DNA of 64,000 nt, from positions 1 through 64,000 of the forward strand of contig JAUNVQ010000015.1 in NCBI GenBank assembly GCA_030540715.1, given 5' to 3'. Made by a program: the position numbers and the translations under genes. Source of the stretch: Actinomycetaceae bacterium. Lineage in GTDB: Bacteria > Actinomycetota > Actinomycetes > Actinomycetales > Actinomycetaceae. Of this stretch, positions 25,475-35,202 are shown in pieces. Numbering within the stretch: position 1 is the stretch's first letter; every line of letters begins with the position of its first letter. A model generated the notes under the pieces. The model was given only the letters and a program-made list of their open reading frames with translations, was not told the DNA's origin and made no database searches.

Positions 25475-26725
25475 CTAGTTGTCAATGTTGTCAACGCGAA
25501 GGGTTTTCGATGAAAAACGTGCTGTGTAGGTAGTAAGTTTATTCTTCAGAGCAGATGGAACTGTTGAGTTAAATGCATGAAAAGATGACAGGGAGGATCC
25601 GCCATTTTCGATAGTTGCGAAGTAGTGTTTGTCAGATAGATGTGTTGTGCGGGCATCCTCAATGGTTCGCTTGACCATTTCATCGGTATGAAACATGATA
25701 GAGGTTAACACGGGGGGTACCATTGTGTCCTTACTGAAGGTCTCAGACCACGTTTGGCGAGGGTTGCCTTTGACACGTAGTGGATTTTTTGTGTCAATTA
25801 AGGAGTCGTAGATGTCGTACCCAAGGGGTTGCCAAGCTACTAAAGTGACTGTAGCTAAGGCGTGGGTATCATCTCGTTTTTGAGTTTTTGTTGAGGGCGC
25901 ATCGGTGGCTACTGGATCGCCTCTATGGTCAAGAGGGAGCCCCTGAATGCTACCCACCTGGCTTACCAGTGTATCCATGTGAGAATCCAGGGCGGCAAAA
26001 ATTACGGATGACTGGGCAGCTACGGCATTGTTGACCTGCTGTTGAAGAAGCGTTGGGGTGAGTGTGCGTCCAATAAAGGTGGTGTGTCCAGTATGGACAT
26101 CGATATTGATAGTAACATGGGAAAGATTTTTCTGTTGACTGTCAGATAGGTCGTTGTTGTAGGCGTGAACGCCTTGCGCAAATGCAGACATGAGCTGACG
26201 TTTTTCAGGTGTGTCTTTGTCGGCAAAAGCATAAATATTTCCCGTTGCTGCTGTTCCTGCTGCCACGTATCCGGCCATAAAGGCTGGCTGATAGGCGTCC
26301 CAAGAGATTGGCCGCAAATTAGGGGGAACATCATCAGGCATCTTTAACGCACCCATGACTGCATAGTCAACGGCAGGAAAACTCTTTGCATGGTGGATCA
26401 TTGGTTCGATGAGGGCCTTACCTACCCCAATAATCACGTTACATTTATCGTCAACAAGATTATCTAATAGAAGTGACAGATTATTGCGATCGTTGGCTTT
26501 ACGGTAGATCGTGGTAATTCCATATTCTTTTTTTGCCTTCTCTAGTCCACGCTGGGCCCGTTCATGGTCATTGGTGGCAATGAGACAGGCAATATAGTCT
26601 TTCGAATTATTAGAAGTTGATGTTGCTGCCACATTTTTTGAAGAACATCCCGCAAGAAGCGCCGCGCACCCTAAAACGGCAGCGACCAACGCTATCGAAG
26701 CCTTGTGATACAAACGTTTTGACAC
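25475..26725 (-). CDS. Second BMP-like lipoprotein without an adjacent transporter
   Basis: A 416-residue lipoprotein (signal ending LAGC, Cys27). It resembles the basic-membrane-protein family only distantly: CNVIIGVGKALIEPM, VDYAVMGALK and AFMAGYVAAGTAATGNIY match the layout of the first binding-protein-like gene at 15981. The second lobe contains a hydrophilic insert of about 35 residues (around 255-290). No ABC genes are adjacent. The GTG at 26725 is chosen because AGGGG stands five bases before it; the GTG six bases upstream overlaps that site. It is divergent from dapE. Confidence 0.75.
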   Translation of the reverse strand: MSKRLYHKASIALVAAVLGCAALLAGCSSKNVAATSTSNNSKDYIACLIATNDHERAQRGLEKAKKEYGITTIYRKANDRNNLSLLLDNLVDDKCNVIIGVGKALIEPMIHHAKSFPAVDYAVMGALKMPDDVPPNLRPISWDAYQPAFMAGYVAAGTAATGNIYAFADKDTPEKRQLMSAFAQGVHAYNNDLSDSQQKNLSHVTINIDVHTGHTTFIGRTLTPTLLQQQVNNAVAAQSSVIFAALDSHMDTLVSQVGSIQGLPLDHRGDPVATDAPSTKTQKRDDTHALATVTLVAWQPLGYDIYDSLIDTKNPLRVKGNPRQTWSETFSKDTMVPPVLTSIMFHTDEMVKRTIEDARTTHLSDKHYFATIENGGSSLSSFHAFNSTVPSALKNKLTTYTARFSSKTLRVDNIDN

Positions 26726-26750
26726 GCCCACCCCTTGAATTCTTCACTAT

Positions 26751-26780
26751 TTGACATTCTTTTATTGTTTCACATATTTG
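26751..26780 (+). promoter_or_regulatory. Possible dapE promoter
   Basis: A consensus -35 TTGACA (26751-26756) is followed after 18 bases by TATTTG (26775-26780), a weak -10. It would give a leader of about 140 bases to the dapE start at 26926. Confidence 0.3.
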
Positions 26781-26925
26781 TGACAGGACAGTTCAAAATC
26801 GCTGTCTTGATAAACTGTTGCCAATAGGCACTCATATGTGCACCGATGAACGCTTGCATCATTTGCCGCAGTGGCGACACTCCAAAGAGGCATATCACGA
26901 GCAGCGTCAATCTCAAGGAGTCGTA

Positions 26926-28158
26926 ATGTTAGCACAGAACAATTCATCCATGACGGGTGGCGCGCAATCGTGTGAGCACGCCATTTCACACCACGCCACC
27001 ACCAAGGTGTCTTATGAACTCTTGGGTGCAGAAGTTGAACAGCAACTAGCGAAAGCAACAATTGATTTTACACCAAGCACCGATAAGGCTCCCAGCGCTG
27101 TCGCCCTCTTAACAAAGGCCATATGTGATGTGCCATCGGTATCGGGAGATGAATCTTTTTTGTGCGATGTTTTAGAAAAACATTTTCGCGCTTTACCTCA
27201 CCTTGAGGTTTTACGTGATGGAAACGCTCTGATGGCGCGCACACATTTACAACGTAATAGACGCGTCATTGTTGCAGGTCATATTGATACTGTTCCGATA
27301 GCAAATAATGTTCCTGCACGTTTTGACACGATTGATGGTCAGACTGTTATTTGGGGGCGTGGCAGTGTTGATATGAAATCGGGACTTGCCACACAACTGT
27401 ATGCTGCAACGGTTTTAGATACCCCTCAACATGATGTCACCTGGATATTTTATGATAACGAGGAAGTTCAAGAAGAACGTAATGGCTTGCGTCGACTGTG
27501 CGCAAATCACCCGGAATGGGTGCGTGGTGACTTCGGTATTTTAGGCGAGCCCACAGACGCACAAGTTGAAGGTGGGTGTAATGGTTCGGTGCGTGTCTTT
27601 GTATATTTCAGAGGGCGAACAGCTCACTCAGCACGAGCATGGCGTGGTGATAACGCAGTCTATAAAGCTATTCCTGCTCTTGAACGCATAAGCCGTTACA
27701 GTGCGGCAACTGTGAATGTGGATGGCCTTGACTACCGTGAATCGCTTTCGGTCACCGATATTCGTGGGGGACACGCTTTTAACTCGATTCCCGATAACGT
27801 ACGTGTAGCGATCAACTATCGTTTTGCTCCTGATAAGACTCCTGACCAGGGCATTGCCCATATTTTAGAGGTACTTGATGGACTTGAATTTGATTATGAG
27901 GTTGATGACCGTATTGCGGGAGCACGCCCAGGGTTAGATAATCCGCTAGTTCAAGAGTTTTGCCGTCACGCGTTGGGAGAAGGGGAAGTAGTGAAGCCAA
28001 AATATGGATGGACAGACGTCGCACGACTGTCAGCACTGGGGATTCCTGCGGTGAACTACGGGTGTGGTGACCCAATGCTGTGCCATACCGATAACGAGAA
28101 CTGTCCCCTGACCCACATTGATAAATGTACAAGGGGATTGATCGAGTTTTTGCGTTAA
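26926..28158 (+). CDS. dapE: Succinyl-diaminopimelate desuccinylase
   Basis: DapE removes succinate from N-succinyl-LL-diaminopimelate in lysine and peptidoglycan precursor synthesis. The 410-residue M20 metallopeptidase shows its zinc ligands in order: VAGHIDTVP (His119), SVDMKSG (Asp), NEEVQEE (catalytic and metal Glu), GEPTDAQVE, and LCHTDNENC near the end. Typical length is about 360, and the first 50 residues look like an extra N-terminal segment. The ATG at 26926 is set by AAGGAG five bases before it, while frames further upstream lack one. dapC and dapD, the partner steps, are also in this window. Confidence 0.93.
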   Translation: MLAQNNSSMTGGAQSCEHAISHHATTKVSYELLGAEVEQQLAKATIDFTPSTDKAPSAVALLTKAICDVPSVSGDESFLCDVLEKHFRALPHLEVLRDGNALMARTHLQRNRRVIVAGHIDTVPIANNVPARFDTIDGQTVIWGRGSVDMKSGLATQLYAATVLDTPQHDVTWIFYDNEEVQEERNGLRRLCANHPEWVRGDFGILGEPTDAQVEGGCNGSVRVFVYFRGRTAHSARAWRGDNAVYKAIPALERISRYSAATVNVDGLDYRESLSVTDIRGGHAFNSIPDNVRVAINYRFAPDKTPDQGIAHILEVLDGLEFDYEVDDRIAGARPGLDNPLVQEFCRHALGEGEVVKPKYGWTDVARLSALGIPAVNYGCGDPMLCHTDNENCPLTHIDKCTRGLIEFLR

Positions 28159-28258
28159 GAGAGTGCACCTGCCGGGCTCGTACCAGGGTTGACACACGTG
28201 AGTGGACAAGTGAACATGTACAAAAGGTCACAGACGTTAGTGGGGGAGTAGCAGCGAA

Positions 28259-28283
28259 GCCTTCGCCGTTGTTTGGCGAAGGC
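28259..28283. other. Perfect hairpin downstream of dapE
   Basis: GCCTTCGCC (28259-28267) and GGCGAAGGC (28275-28283) form a nine-pair stem with the loop GTTGTTT. No T-run follows on either strand. It may act as a T-less terminator or 3'-end stabiliser. The stem core CTTCGCC/GGCGAAG recurs at 56320-56352. Confidence 0.6.
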
Positions 28284-28384
28284 AAGTACAGTCACGAGCT
28301 TAAGTTCCTGTCTTATCCATCCCGCGTGATCGTTGAGCGCTGAATGATTACCTATTGCATGCCCGCACCTTATATGGTTAGGAC

Positions 28385-29500
28385 ATGAGCGCAATTACTG
28401 AAGAAAACGTCCGCAAAGCACTGTCTCATGTTCAAGATCCCGAACTGAACAGGTCCATTACCGACCTTGAAATGGTTGATACTGTTACCATTGAAGATAC
28501 TCAGGTCAGTGTTCACATATTGTTGACCATTGCGGGCTGCCCGCTCAAAAATACAATCGAAGCAGATGTGAAAAAAGCTATTTATGCGATCCCAGGTGTT
28601 ACCAATGTTGAAGTGACAATGGGGGCGATGTCACCCGAACAGAAAGAAAAGCTACGGGAAAAACTTACTGGTCCAACACGTCAAATCCAGTTTGCTCAAG
28701 AGGATTCCTTAACGAAAGTATTTGCTGTGACCTCCGGTAAAGGCGGTGTTGGTAAATCGACAATGACTGCTAATTTTGCCCTTGCTATGGCAAAAGATGG
28801 CTTGAAGGTGGGGGTTGTTGACGCAGATATTTACGGCTTTTCTATTCCACGGATGCTTGGCGTTGATGTGCAGCCATCAGTTATTGATGGTATGATTGTT
28901 CCCCCGCAAACAAAAGATGGTATTAAAGTTATCTCGATTGGAATGTTTGTTCCTGATGGTCAAGCTGTTGTATGGCGCGGACCGATGCTTCACCGCGCAT
29001 TGCAGCAGTTCTTGGCCGATGTTTTCTGGGGCGACTTGGATGTTCTTTTATTGGATATGCCGCCAGGCACCGGTGATGTGGCGATTTCGATAGCGCAGCT
29101 TTTACCGTCCTCACAAATCGTTGTAGTGACAACCCCACAGGTGGCGGCCGCCGAAGTAGCCGAACGTGCCGGAGCTATCGCTAACCAGACAGGTCAAAAA
29201 GTGATCGGTGTTGTAGAAAATATGTCTTACCTGGTGCAATCTGATGGTACTCACTTGGAAGTCTTTGGCCGCGGGGGTGGCGAATCTACGGCAGCACGGC
29301 TTTCCGCTGCGCTGGACTATGAGGTTCCACTTCTGGGTAATGTACCACTGGATATAACATTGCGTGAAGGTGCTGATAAAGGTGAATCAGTGATCAACGA
29401 CGGAGGTGTGGGTGCTGAAGAAATTATTGCCGTATCGCGTAAACTTTCACAGGTTAAACGCGGTTTAGCGGGGATGTCTTTAGGGGTTTCTCCGGTGTAA
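28385..29500 (+). CDS. mrp: Mrp/ApbC-type iron-sulfur cluster carrier ATPase
   Basis: A 371-residue cytosolic P-loop protein that binds and transfers Fe-S clusters. An N-terminal MIP18/DUF59 domain (about 1-85, including IAGCPLKNTIEADV) is followed by the deviant Walker A motif TSGKGGVGKSTMTANF, then VDADIYGFSIPRMLG, LLLDMPPGTGDVAIS and VVENMSY. The family's usual CxxC in the C-terminal part is not obvious here: after VVENMSYL I see no CxxC before GRGGGESTA. That resembles the reduced actinobacterial forms. It stands alone between dapE and the O-methyltransferase gene. Confidence 0.92.
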   Translation: MSAITEENVRKALSHVQDPELNRSITDLEMVDTVTIEDTQVSVHILLTIAGCPLKNTIEADVKKAIYAIPGVTNVEVTMGAMSPEQKEKLREKLTGPTRQIQFAQEDSLTKVFAVTSGKGGVGKSTMTANFALAMAKDGLKVGVVDADIYGFSIPRMLGVDVQPSVIDGMIVPPQTKDGIKVISIGMFVPDGQAVVWRGPMLHRALQQFLADVFWGDLDVLLLDMPPGTGDVAISIAQLLPSSQIVVVTTPQVAAAEVAERAGAIANQTGQKVIGVVENMSYLVQSDGTHLEVFGRGGGESTAARLSAALDYEVPLLGNVPLDITLREGADKGESVINDGGVGAEEIIAVSRKLSQVKRGLAGMSLGVSPV

Positions 29501-29623
29501 GAAAATATTGGTAAATCAATAGATAGCAAGCAACATCACACGATAGGTCTTATCAGGTAAAATGGGAGGCATATTAGCCTTATCAGCAACGAAGGCGTTA
29601 ACAGCGCATACAAAGGAGTTCTT

Positions 29624-30256
29624 ATGAGCACCGATAAAGCATTGGCATGGATGTGGGTGGAAGAAAACGCTGTGGAAGATCCAGCGATTCAACAGGCCAG
29701 AATGGAAGCTCTTGATATTGGGGCCGAACCAGTATCAACAGCAACAGGTGCGGTGCTTCGTATGCTTGTACTAGCCTCAGGTGCAAAAGCAGTAGCCGAG
29801 ATTGGTACTGGTGCTGGGGTATCGGGACTGTGGCTTTTATCGGGAATGGCTGGTGATGCGGTACTAACAAGTATTGATCGCGAGGACGAGTTTCAGCGGG
29901 CAGCTCGACACGCATTTTCACATGCAGGTGTGGCTCATTCACGTACACGGCTTATTAATGGAAACGCTTTAGATGTATTACCCCGAATGGCAAAAGCTGC
30001 CTACGATATGGTGGTGATTGACGGTGATGTTCACGAGCTATCAACCTACGTTGATTTAGCAGACAAGATGCTGCGGCCAGGTGGATTGATAGTGATAGTT
30101 CATGCGTTATGGGCCGACCAGGTTTGTGATCCAGCCAAGAGGGATACCGCTACGGTGTCGATGCGTCAAGTAGTGACACGACTATTAGAATCAGATGAAT
30201 ATATTACCAATATCATGCCAGTTGGTGATGGTATAGCTGTTGCTATCAAGCGTTAA
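29624..30256 (+). CDS. SAM-dependent O-methyltransferase (family 3)
   Basis: A 210-residue class I methyltransferase of the catechol-O-methyltransferase-like family. The SAM-binding glycine loop is VAEIGTGAGVSGLWLL, followed by the acidic SIDRED and the metal-linked VVIDGDVHE, then RPGGLIVIVHALW. It resembles the conserved actinobacterial homologue near sigE in mycobacteria (Rv1220c, from memory); its substrate is unknown. A ribosome site AAAGGAG precedes the ATG. Its stop codon overlaps the convergent DUF3117 gene by four bases. Confidence 0.9.
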   Translation: MSTDKALAWMWVEENAVEDPAIQQARMEALDIGAEPVSTATGAVLRMLVLASGAKAVAEIGTGAGVSGLWLLSGMAGDAVLTSIDREDEFQRAARHAFSHAGVAHSRTRLINGNALDVLPRMAKAAYDMVVIDGDVHELSTYVDLADKMLRPGGLIVIVHALWADQVCDPAKRDTATVSMRQVVTRLLESDEYITNIMPVGDGIAVAIKR

Positions 30257-30414
30257 AGTTTGGCGAGTTCGTCAAAAAGCGACTGTGCTTCTGCGGCATT
30301 CATCTCGACAACAAGACGACCCCCACCTTCTAAAGGAAGACGCATAACGATACCGCGACCTTCTTTTACAACTTCCAGTGGACCGTCACCTGTTCGTGGT
30401 TTCATTGCTGCCAT
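30253..30414 (-). CDS. DUF3117 small protein
   Basis: A 53-residue gene. It starts MAAMKPRTGDGPLEVVKEGR and ends SLFDELAKL, which matches the highly conserved actinobacterial DUF3117 family (Rv1211 type), all about 55 residues. GAGGG lies four bases before the ATG at 30414. The function of the family is unknown. The sequence looks like a small beta-rich domain with a short C-terminal helix. Its stop overlaps that of the O-methyltransferase gene on the other strand. Confidence 0.93.
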   Translation of the reverse strand: MAAMKPRTGDGPLEVVKEGRGIVMRLPLEGGGRLVVEMNAAEAQSLFDELAKL

Positions 30415-30504
30415 GGCGCCCTCGCTTGAACGTGGTTAATGTAACATCTTCCTCTATTTTACCGCAAGAAGCTCCCACAGACAGCTGTCATGTGACATTG
30501 ATCT

Positions 30505-31248
30505 TTAAAATCTTTTGTGCCGTGTGCTGGCGCACACGTATTCGACAGCTTCTTCAGCGCTGTCACACAGATACAAAGTCTTTTCATCTCCCTCAGAAAT
30601 ATTGCCAGATTCTAACATGACATCTTTAATCCAACTGTATAGGCCGCCATAGTAGTCTTTCCCAATAAGTGCTACTGGAAAACGGTTAATCTTGTGTGTT
30701 TGCACAAGAGTGACGGCCTCAAAAAGTTCATCCATTGTGCCAAAACCGCCTGGAAGTACAATAAAGCCTTGAGCATATTTTACAAACATCGTTTTTCGTA
30801 CAAAAAAGTAGCGAAAATGAACACCCATATTGACGTAACTGTTCATCTCTTGTTCGTGGGGAAGCTCAATACCTAAACCAATCGACACGCCACCAGCCTC
30901 ACAAGCGCCTTTATTGGCCGCTTCCATCACACCCGGGCCACCACCTGTTATCACGGCAATATCTTGTTGAGCAAGTGAGCGGCCCACACGGTAGGCCATA
31001 TCGTAGATAGGACTTTCAGGGCTAGTTCGTGCAGAACCAAATACTGACACCGCTGGCCCCACATTGCACAGCGCACCAAAGCCTTCCACAAACTCCGACT
31101 GGATACGCATTACTCTCCAGGGGTCAGCATGAACCCAATCAACATCGGATTGTTCTTGAAGAAGCCTATAAGCATGAGTTTCTTCAGGAATCATTGAACC
31201 GCGAAAACTGACAGGACCTGATTTATGGGTACGAATAAATTTTCTCAT
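30505..31248 (-). CDS. LOG-family (TIGR00730) Rossmann-fold nucleotide hydrolase
   Basis: A 247-residue protein of the LOG/lysine-decarboxylase-like family, which cleaves nucleoside monophosphates (cytokinin-type or AMP phosphoribohydrolase activity known in the family). It has VSVFGSARTSPES, ITGGGPGVMEAANKGA and the signature PGGFGTMDELFEA, with the catalytic Arg in FRYFFVRKTMF. The ATG at 31248 gives a plausible N-terminus MRKFIRTHKSGPV; a frame reaching 26 codons further has no ribosome site. It is a longer form than Rv1205. Confidence 0.9.
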   Translation of the reverse strand: MRKFIRTHKSGPVSFRGSMIPEETHAYRLLQEQSDVDWVHADPWRVMRIQSEFVEGFGALCNVGPAVSVFGSARTSPESPIYDMAYRVGRSLAQQDIAVITGGGPGVMEAANKGACEAGGVSIGLGIELPHEQEMNSYVNMGVHFRYFFVRKTMFVKYAQGFIVLPGGFGTMDELFEAVTLVQTHKINRFPVALIGKDYYGGLYSWIKDVMLESGNISEGDEKTLYLCDSAEEAVEYVCASTRHKRF

Positions 31249-31407
31249 GTTGATAGGATCGCATACTATTCTTAAGAAGTGCCAGTGCACCGCGCCCTTT
31301 ACGTAATGTTGAGATATGGCTACCACACTGCGAGCATCCTAAGCAAACAATAAACAAGAGTTCATCGAACATATGGTTAAGCAAAGAAATATCGCAATGG
31401 CCTGCTG

Positions 31408-31923
31408 TTAGTGTTTTTGAGCAGGGATATCTTCGCGTGCTTTTGCTGATTCAGTAACAATTTCTTCAAGCAAATCACGTAACTCCGCGCGCACAAAATC
31501 ACGTGTTGCAACATCCTGCATAGCAGTGCGAAGCGATGCAATTTCGCGCGTTAAATACTCAGTGTCACTCAAGTTACGTTCGGCTCGGCGACGATCGTTT
31601 TCTGCGGTTACACGGTCACGATCATCTTGACGGTTTTGTGCTAATAAAATCAGCGGTGATGCATAGGATGCTTGCAAACTCAACATCAATGTTAATACCG
31701 TGTATCCTAAGGATGCTTTATCAAACTGCCATGAAGTGGGGGCCCACGTATTCCAAATCAGCCAAAGAGCTACAAAAACTGTCAAATAAACAATGAACTG
31801 TGGTGTTCCATTGAAACGTGCAAAGGCTTCGGCCATGCGAGCAAGTTTTTCAGACTTCAGATTAACTTTTGGTAAGTTCACTAGGCGCTTTTCACGCGGA
31901 GTTTCCAGTGTGTAATTAGCCAT
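31408..31923 (-). CDS. DUF1003 membrane protein
   Basis: A 171-residue protein with two transmembrane segments (about residues 43-62 and 75-98) and a long charged C-terminal coiled-coil-like region of about 70 residues. The segment LSLQASYASPLILLAQNRQDDRDR is the DUF1003 hallmark. The ATG at 31923 has AAGGAG five bases upstream and overlaps the stop of the PRC/CBS gene by eight bases, so it is translationally coupled. In mycobacteria the same pair lies next to mrp (from memory). Function unknown. Confidence 0.9.
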   Translation of the reverse strand: MANYTLETPREKRLVNLPKVNLKSEKLARMAEAFARFNGTPQFIVYLTVFVALWLIWNTWAPTSWQFDKASLGYTVLTLMLSLQASYASPLILLAQNRQDDRDRVTAENDRRRAERNLSDTEYLTREIASLRTAMQDVATRDFVRAELRDLLEEIVTESAKAREDIPAQKH

Positions 31924-33220
31924 TTGCACTCCTTGTCATCTTTGTATCGATCACATTTTCATCTGCATCACGCCAATCGTGGGGCAGTAGATGGTCTAAG
32001 ACGTCATCTACAGAAACAGCGCCAAGTAAACGGTTAGCATCATCTACTACCGGCAGGGCCGTCAAATTATAGGTGGCAAGTAACCTTGTGATGGTGCCAA
32101 TCTCTGTATTAGGTGCGATACCTTCCACATCGGTATCAATAATATGCCCCAGGAGTGTTTGCGGTGGTTCACGCAATGCGCGTTGAATATGAACTGCACC
32201 AATATAGCGTCCAGTTGGCGTTTCTAAAGGTGGGCGAACAACAAATACGATAGCGGCTAAAGCTGGAGGAATATCCTGACGGCGTACACCCGCCAGAAGT
32301 GTTGCTACGTTAGTGTCGGCAGACAGGATAACAGGAGCCGTTGTCATCAAACCTCCGGCTTCATAATCTTCATAAGCCATCAAACGTCGAACGTCTTCAG
32401 CCTCTTCTGGCTGCATTTCATCTAACAGCATTGTTGCCTGAGACTCTGGAAGATTTCCCACAAGGTCAGCAGCATCATCTGGTTGCATAACATCCAGTAC
32501 ATCAGCAGCACGACGCAGGGGCAACGACGAGACAATTTCGACGGCATCTTCTAAACTGAGTTCTTCTAAAACGTCAGCCAGACGTTCATCACCCAGCTGA
32601 GCTGCTACTTCATTGCGACGTTCATCTGGTAAATCTCGTAGTATATCGGCTAGGTCGGGTGCTTTCACGCCCTCTAATGTAGCTAAGAGTGTGGTTGCTT
32701 CCTGAGGGAAAATATTGCGAAATAGGCCACTGACTTCTGTAGGTGGAACCAAGAATGTTTCTCCACGCCGAAAAGTAAGAGCTGAGGTATGGCGTTTAAC
32801 AAAAAGCTGGGTAATCTCCCAGTCACGAATATGGTTTTGTTCCATACACATGTCCATGATTTTTGCTTGACCACCATCGTGCTTCAACCCCACAATGCGA
32901 TCCATCAGTTCACCCATCACAAGGATTTCAACAGGTCGCTGGCGAAAGCGGCGAATATTTACTAACCCCGTTGTGATAACGGCACCAGGTTTCATTGAGG
33001 TAACGCGAGTGAGGGGAACAAATACGCGCCTGCGCCCCGCCACATCAACAACAAGCCCGATTGCACGCGGATTCTTGGTTAACCGTACGGCAACAACTAC
33101 ATCACTGACTGTGCCCACAGGGTCGCCTACAGGATCAAAAACGGCTGTTCCTGCAAGTTTTCCAATAAATACGCGAGTTCCAATAGGTTCAATCGTGCGA
33201 TGTGGAGCAGTTTGAGGCAT
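31916..33220 (-). CDS. PRC-barrel, MgtE-N and CBS domain protein
   Basis: A 434-residue soluble protein with three parts. An N-terminal PRC-barrel-like region covers about 15-150. An MgtE intracellular N domain covers about 185-300, with repeats such as LADVLEELSLEDAVEIV and DDAADLVGNLPESQA. A pair of CBS domains covers about 305-420. It lacks the transmembrane channel of MgtE, so it is a stand-alone sensor, perhaps for Mg2+ or adenine nucleotides (inference). The ATG at 33220 has GGGGG seven bases before it. It lies between typA and the DUF1003 gene in what appears to be a four-gene operon. Confidence 0.9.
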   Translation of the reverse strand: MPQTAPHRTIEPIGTRVFIGKLAGTAVFDPVGDPVGTVSDVVVAVRLTKNPRAIGLVVDVAGRRRVFVPLTRVTSMKPGAVITTGLVNIRRFRQRPVEILVMGELMDRIVGLKHDGGQAKIMDMCMEQNHIRDWEITQLFVKRHTSALTFRRGETFLVPPTEVSGLFRNIFPQEATTLLATLEGVKAPDLADILRDLPDERRNEVAAQLGDERLADVLEELSLEDAVEIVSSLPLRRAADVLDVMQPDDAADLVGNLPESQATMLLDEMQPEEAEDVRRLMAYEDYEAGGLMTTAPVILSADTNVATLLAGVRRQDIPPALAAIVFVVRPPLETPTGRYIGAVHIQRALREPPQTLLGHIIDTDVEGIAPNTEIGTITRLLATYNLTALPVVDDANRLLGAVSVDDVLDHLLPHDWRDADENVIDTKMTRSANG

Positions 33221-33240
33221 CACCGTTCCCCCTTATCGAT

Positions 33241-35154
33241 TTAGTGTTGATTCATTTTACGTTTTCTCACGTGTTCCTTATGTCTGGCATCACGATCCAA
33301 AATTTCTTTGCGTATGCGCACTGCTTCAGGGGTGACTTCCACGCATTCGTCATCGGAAGTAAACTCCAGGGATTCTTCTAAGGTAAGCTTGCGTGGTGGC
33401 ACAAGTCCCTCCCACGAATCGGCAGTTGACGAACGCATATTTGTTTGCTTCTTTTCACGCGTGATATTGACATCGAGGTCTTCACCACGTGGGTTTTCCC
33501 CAATAACTTGGCCCTCATAGACTTCTGAAGTTGGTTCAATAATAAACGATCCTCGTTCTTGCAGCTGAATCATAGCGTAGGGACGTGCGGTTCCGCTGCG
33601 GTCGCATACTAGCGAACCTGTTTGACGTCGAACAATGTGGCCCTGGTACGGTTCATAGTCTGCTGCAATAGATGAAGCAATGCCTGTTCCACGCGTGACG
33701 GTAAGAAAACGTGTACGGAAACCAATAAGGCCACGAGCTGGCACGATATATTCTAAACGTACCCATCCGGTGCCACGTTGAGCCATTGTATCCATTCGGC
33801 CTTTGCGTGCAGCCATTAGTTGGGTCACTTCACCCATATATTCTTCGGGCACATCAATGCTGAGCCTCTCCATTGGTTCATGGATAACACCATCTATTTT
33901 TTTCATCACCGCGGTAGGTGAGCCAACGGTGAGTTCAAAACCTTCACGACGCATTTGTTCCACAAGAACAGCCAAGGCTAGTTCGCCGCGGCCTTGAACC
34001 TCCCACATATCGGGGCGTTCGGTAGGTTTGACCTTTAACGATACGTTGCCTACTAGTTCTGTGTCTAGACGATCTTTGATTTGGCGAGCTGTCACCTTAG
34101 CGCCTTTGACCCGCCCAGCAAGCGGTGAAGTATTGCATCCGATAGTCATAGAAATCGCTGGTTCATCCACTGTTATCAAAGGCAGAGGACGAGGATCGTC
34201 AATATCGACAAGCGATTCACCAATCATAATGTCGCTGATACCTGCAACGGCAACAATATCACCCGCGCTGGCAGATTCAGCGGGGATGCGGTCAAGAGCC
34301 TTCGTTATCAATAATTCTGTGATTTTCACGGGGCTGACCGTGCCATCGCGTTTTGCCCATCCAACGGTTTGCCCTTTATGAAGTGTGCCGTTATGGATAC
34401 GCAGCAGGGCAAGGCGTCCCAAAAATGGACTGGCATCAAGATTAGTGACATGTGCTTGCAGGGGAGCGCTAGGATCATAGGAAGGTGCTGGAATGTGGCG
34501 AATAATCGCATCAAAAACACAGGTTAAATCGCCCTCTGGTAGCTGCCCATCGGCAGGGGGAACAATGCTTGCCCGACCCGCCTTGGCCGAGGCATACAGT
34601 ACAGGACTGTCAAGAAGTGTATCAACATCTACATCAACATCGTCATCAAGAAGATCTTGAGCTAAACTCATCAAAAGATTGGAGGCTTCTTTTTCAACGG
34701 CATCAATGCGTGCATCCTGGCGGTCCACCTTATTGATAATAGTGATAACTGGCAGGTGAGCAGCCAGTGCTTTTGAAAGGACAAAACGTGTTTGTGGCAG
34801 TGGCCCTTCAGCAGCATCAACGAGCAGCAGCACTCCGTCGACCATGGATAAGCCACGTTCAACTTCGCCCCCAAAGTCCGCGTGGCCTGGCGTGTCAATC
34901 ATGTTGATGGTCAGGCCGTCTGGCATTCCTGCATCGTGAGCAGCCTTGCCAGCATAGTGAATTGCGGTATTTTTTGCGAGGATAGTGATTCCCTTTTCGC
35001 GCTCCAAATCACCGGAGTCCATTACACGTTCACCCATGGATGCGTGGTTACCAAATGCACCTGATTGCCAAAGCATCTGATCAACCAGTGTTGTTTTGCC
35101 GTGGTCTACGTGAGCGACAATGGCAATATTGCGAATATCGGAGCGTTGGGTCAT
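33241..35154 (-). CDS. typA: Ribosome-associated GTPase TypA/BipA
   Basis: A 637-residue translational GTPase that binds 70S ribosomes and aids assembly under stress or cold. G1 is [13 protein letters not shown]3 [14 protein letters not shown] and G4 NKVDR; EF-Tu domain 2 and two EF-G-like domains follow, with the C-terminal loop including GGLVPPRKL-type sequence ([14 protein letters not shown]). Typical length is about 610-640. ATG 35154 is preceded by AAAGGA. It is followed by the PRC/CBS gene after only 20 bases and preceded by the stress-type gene. Confidence 0.96.
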   Translation of the reverse strand: MTQRSDIRNIAIVAHVDHGKTTLVDQMLWQSGAFGNHASMGERVMDSGDLEREKGITILAKNTAIHYAGKAAHDAGMPDGLTINMIDTPGHADFGGEVERGLSMVDGVLLLVDAAEGPLPQTRFVLSKALAAHLPVITIINKVDRQDARIDAVEKEASNLLMSLAQDLLDDDVDVDVDTLLDSPVLYASAKAGRASIVPPADGQLPEGDLTCVFDAIIRHIPAPSYDPSAPLQAHVTNLDASPFLGRLALLRIHNGTLHKGQTVGWAKRDGTVSPVKITELLITKALDRIPAESASAGDIVAVAGISDIMIGESLVDIDDPRPLPLITVDEPAISMTIGCNTSPLAGRVKGAKVTARQIKDRLDTELVGNVSLKVKPTERPDMWEVQGRGELALAVLVEQMRREGFELTVGSPTAVMKKIDGVIHEPMERLSIDVPEEYMGEVTQLMAARKGRMDTMAQRGTGWVRLEYIVPARGLIGFRTRFLTVTRGTGIASSIAADYEPYQGHIVRRQTGSLVCDRSGTARPYAMIQLQERGSFIIEPTSEVYEGQVIGENPRGEDLDVNITREKKQTNMRSSTADSWEGLVPPRKLTLEESLEFTSDDECVEVTPEAVRIRKEILDRDARHKEHVRKRKMNQH

Positions 35155-35202
35155 ATATCAATTCCTTTTGTGAACAGAGTTTACGTGAATAGTGAAGAAA
35201 AC

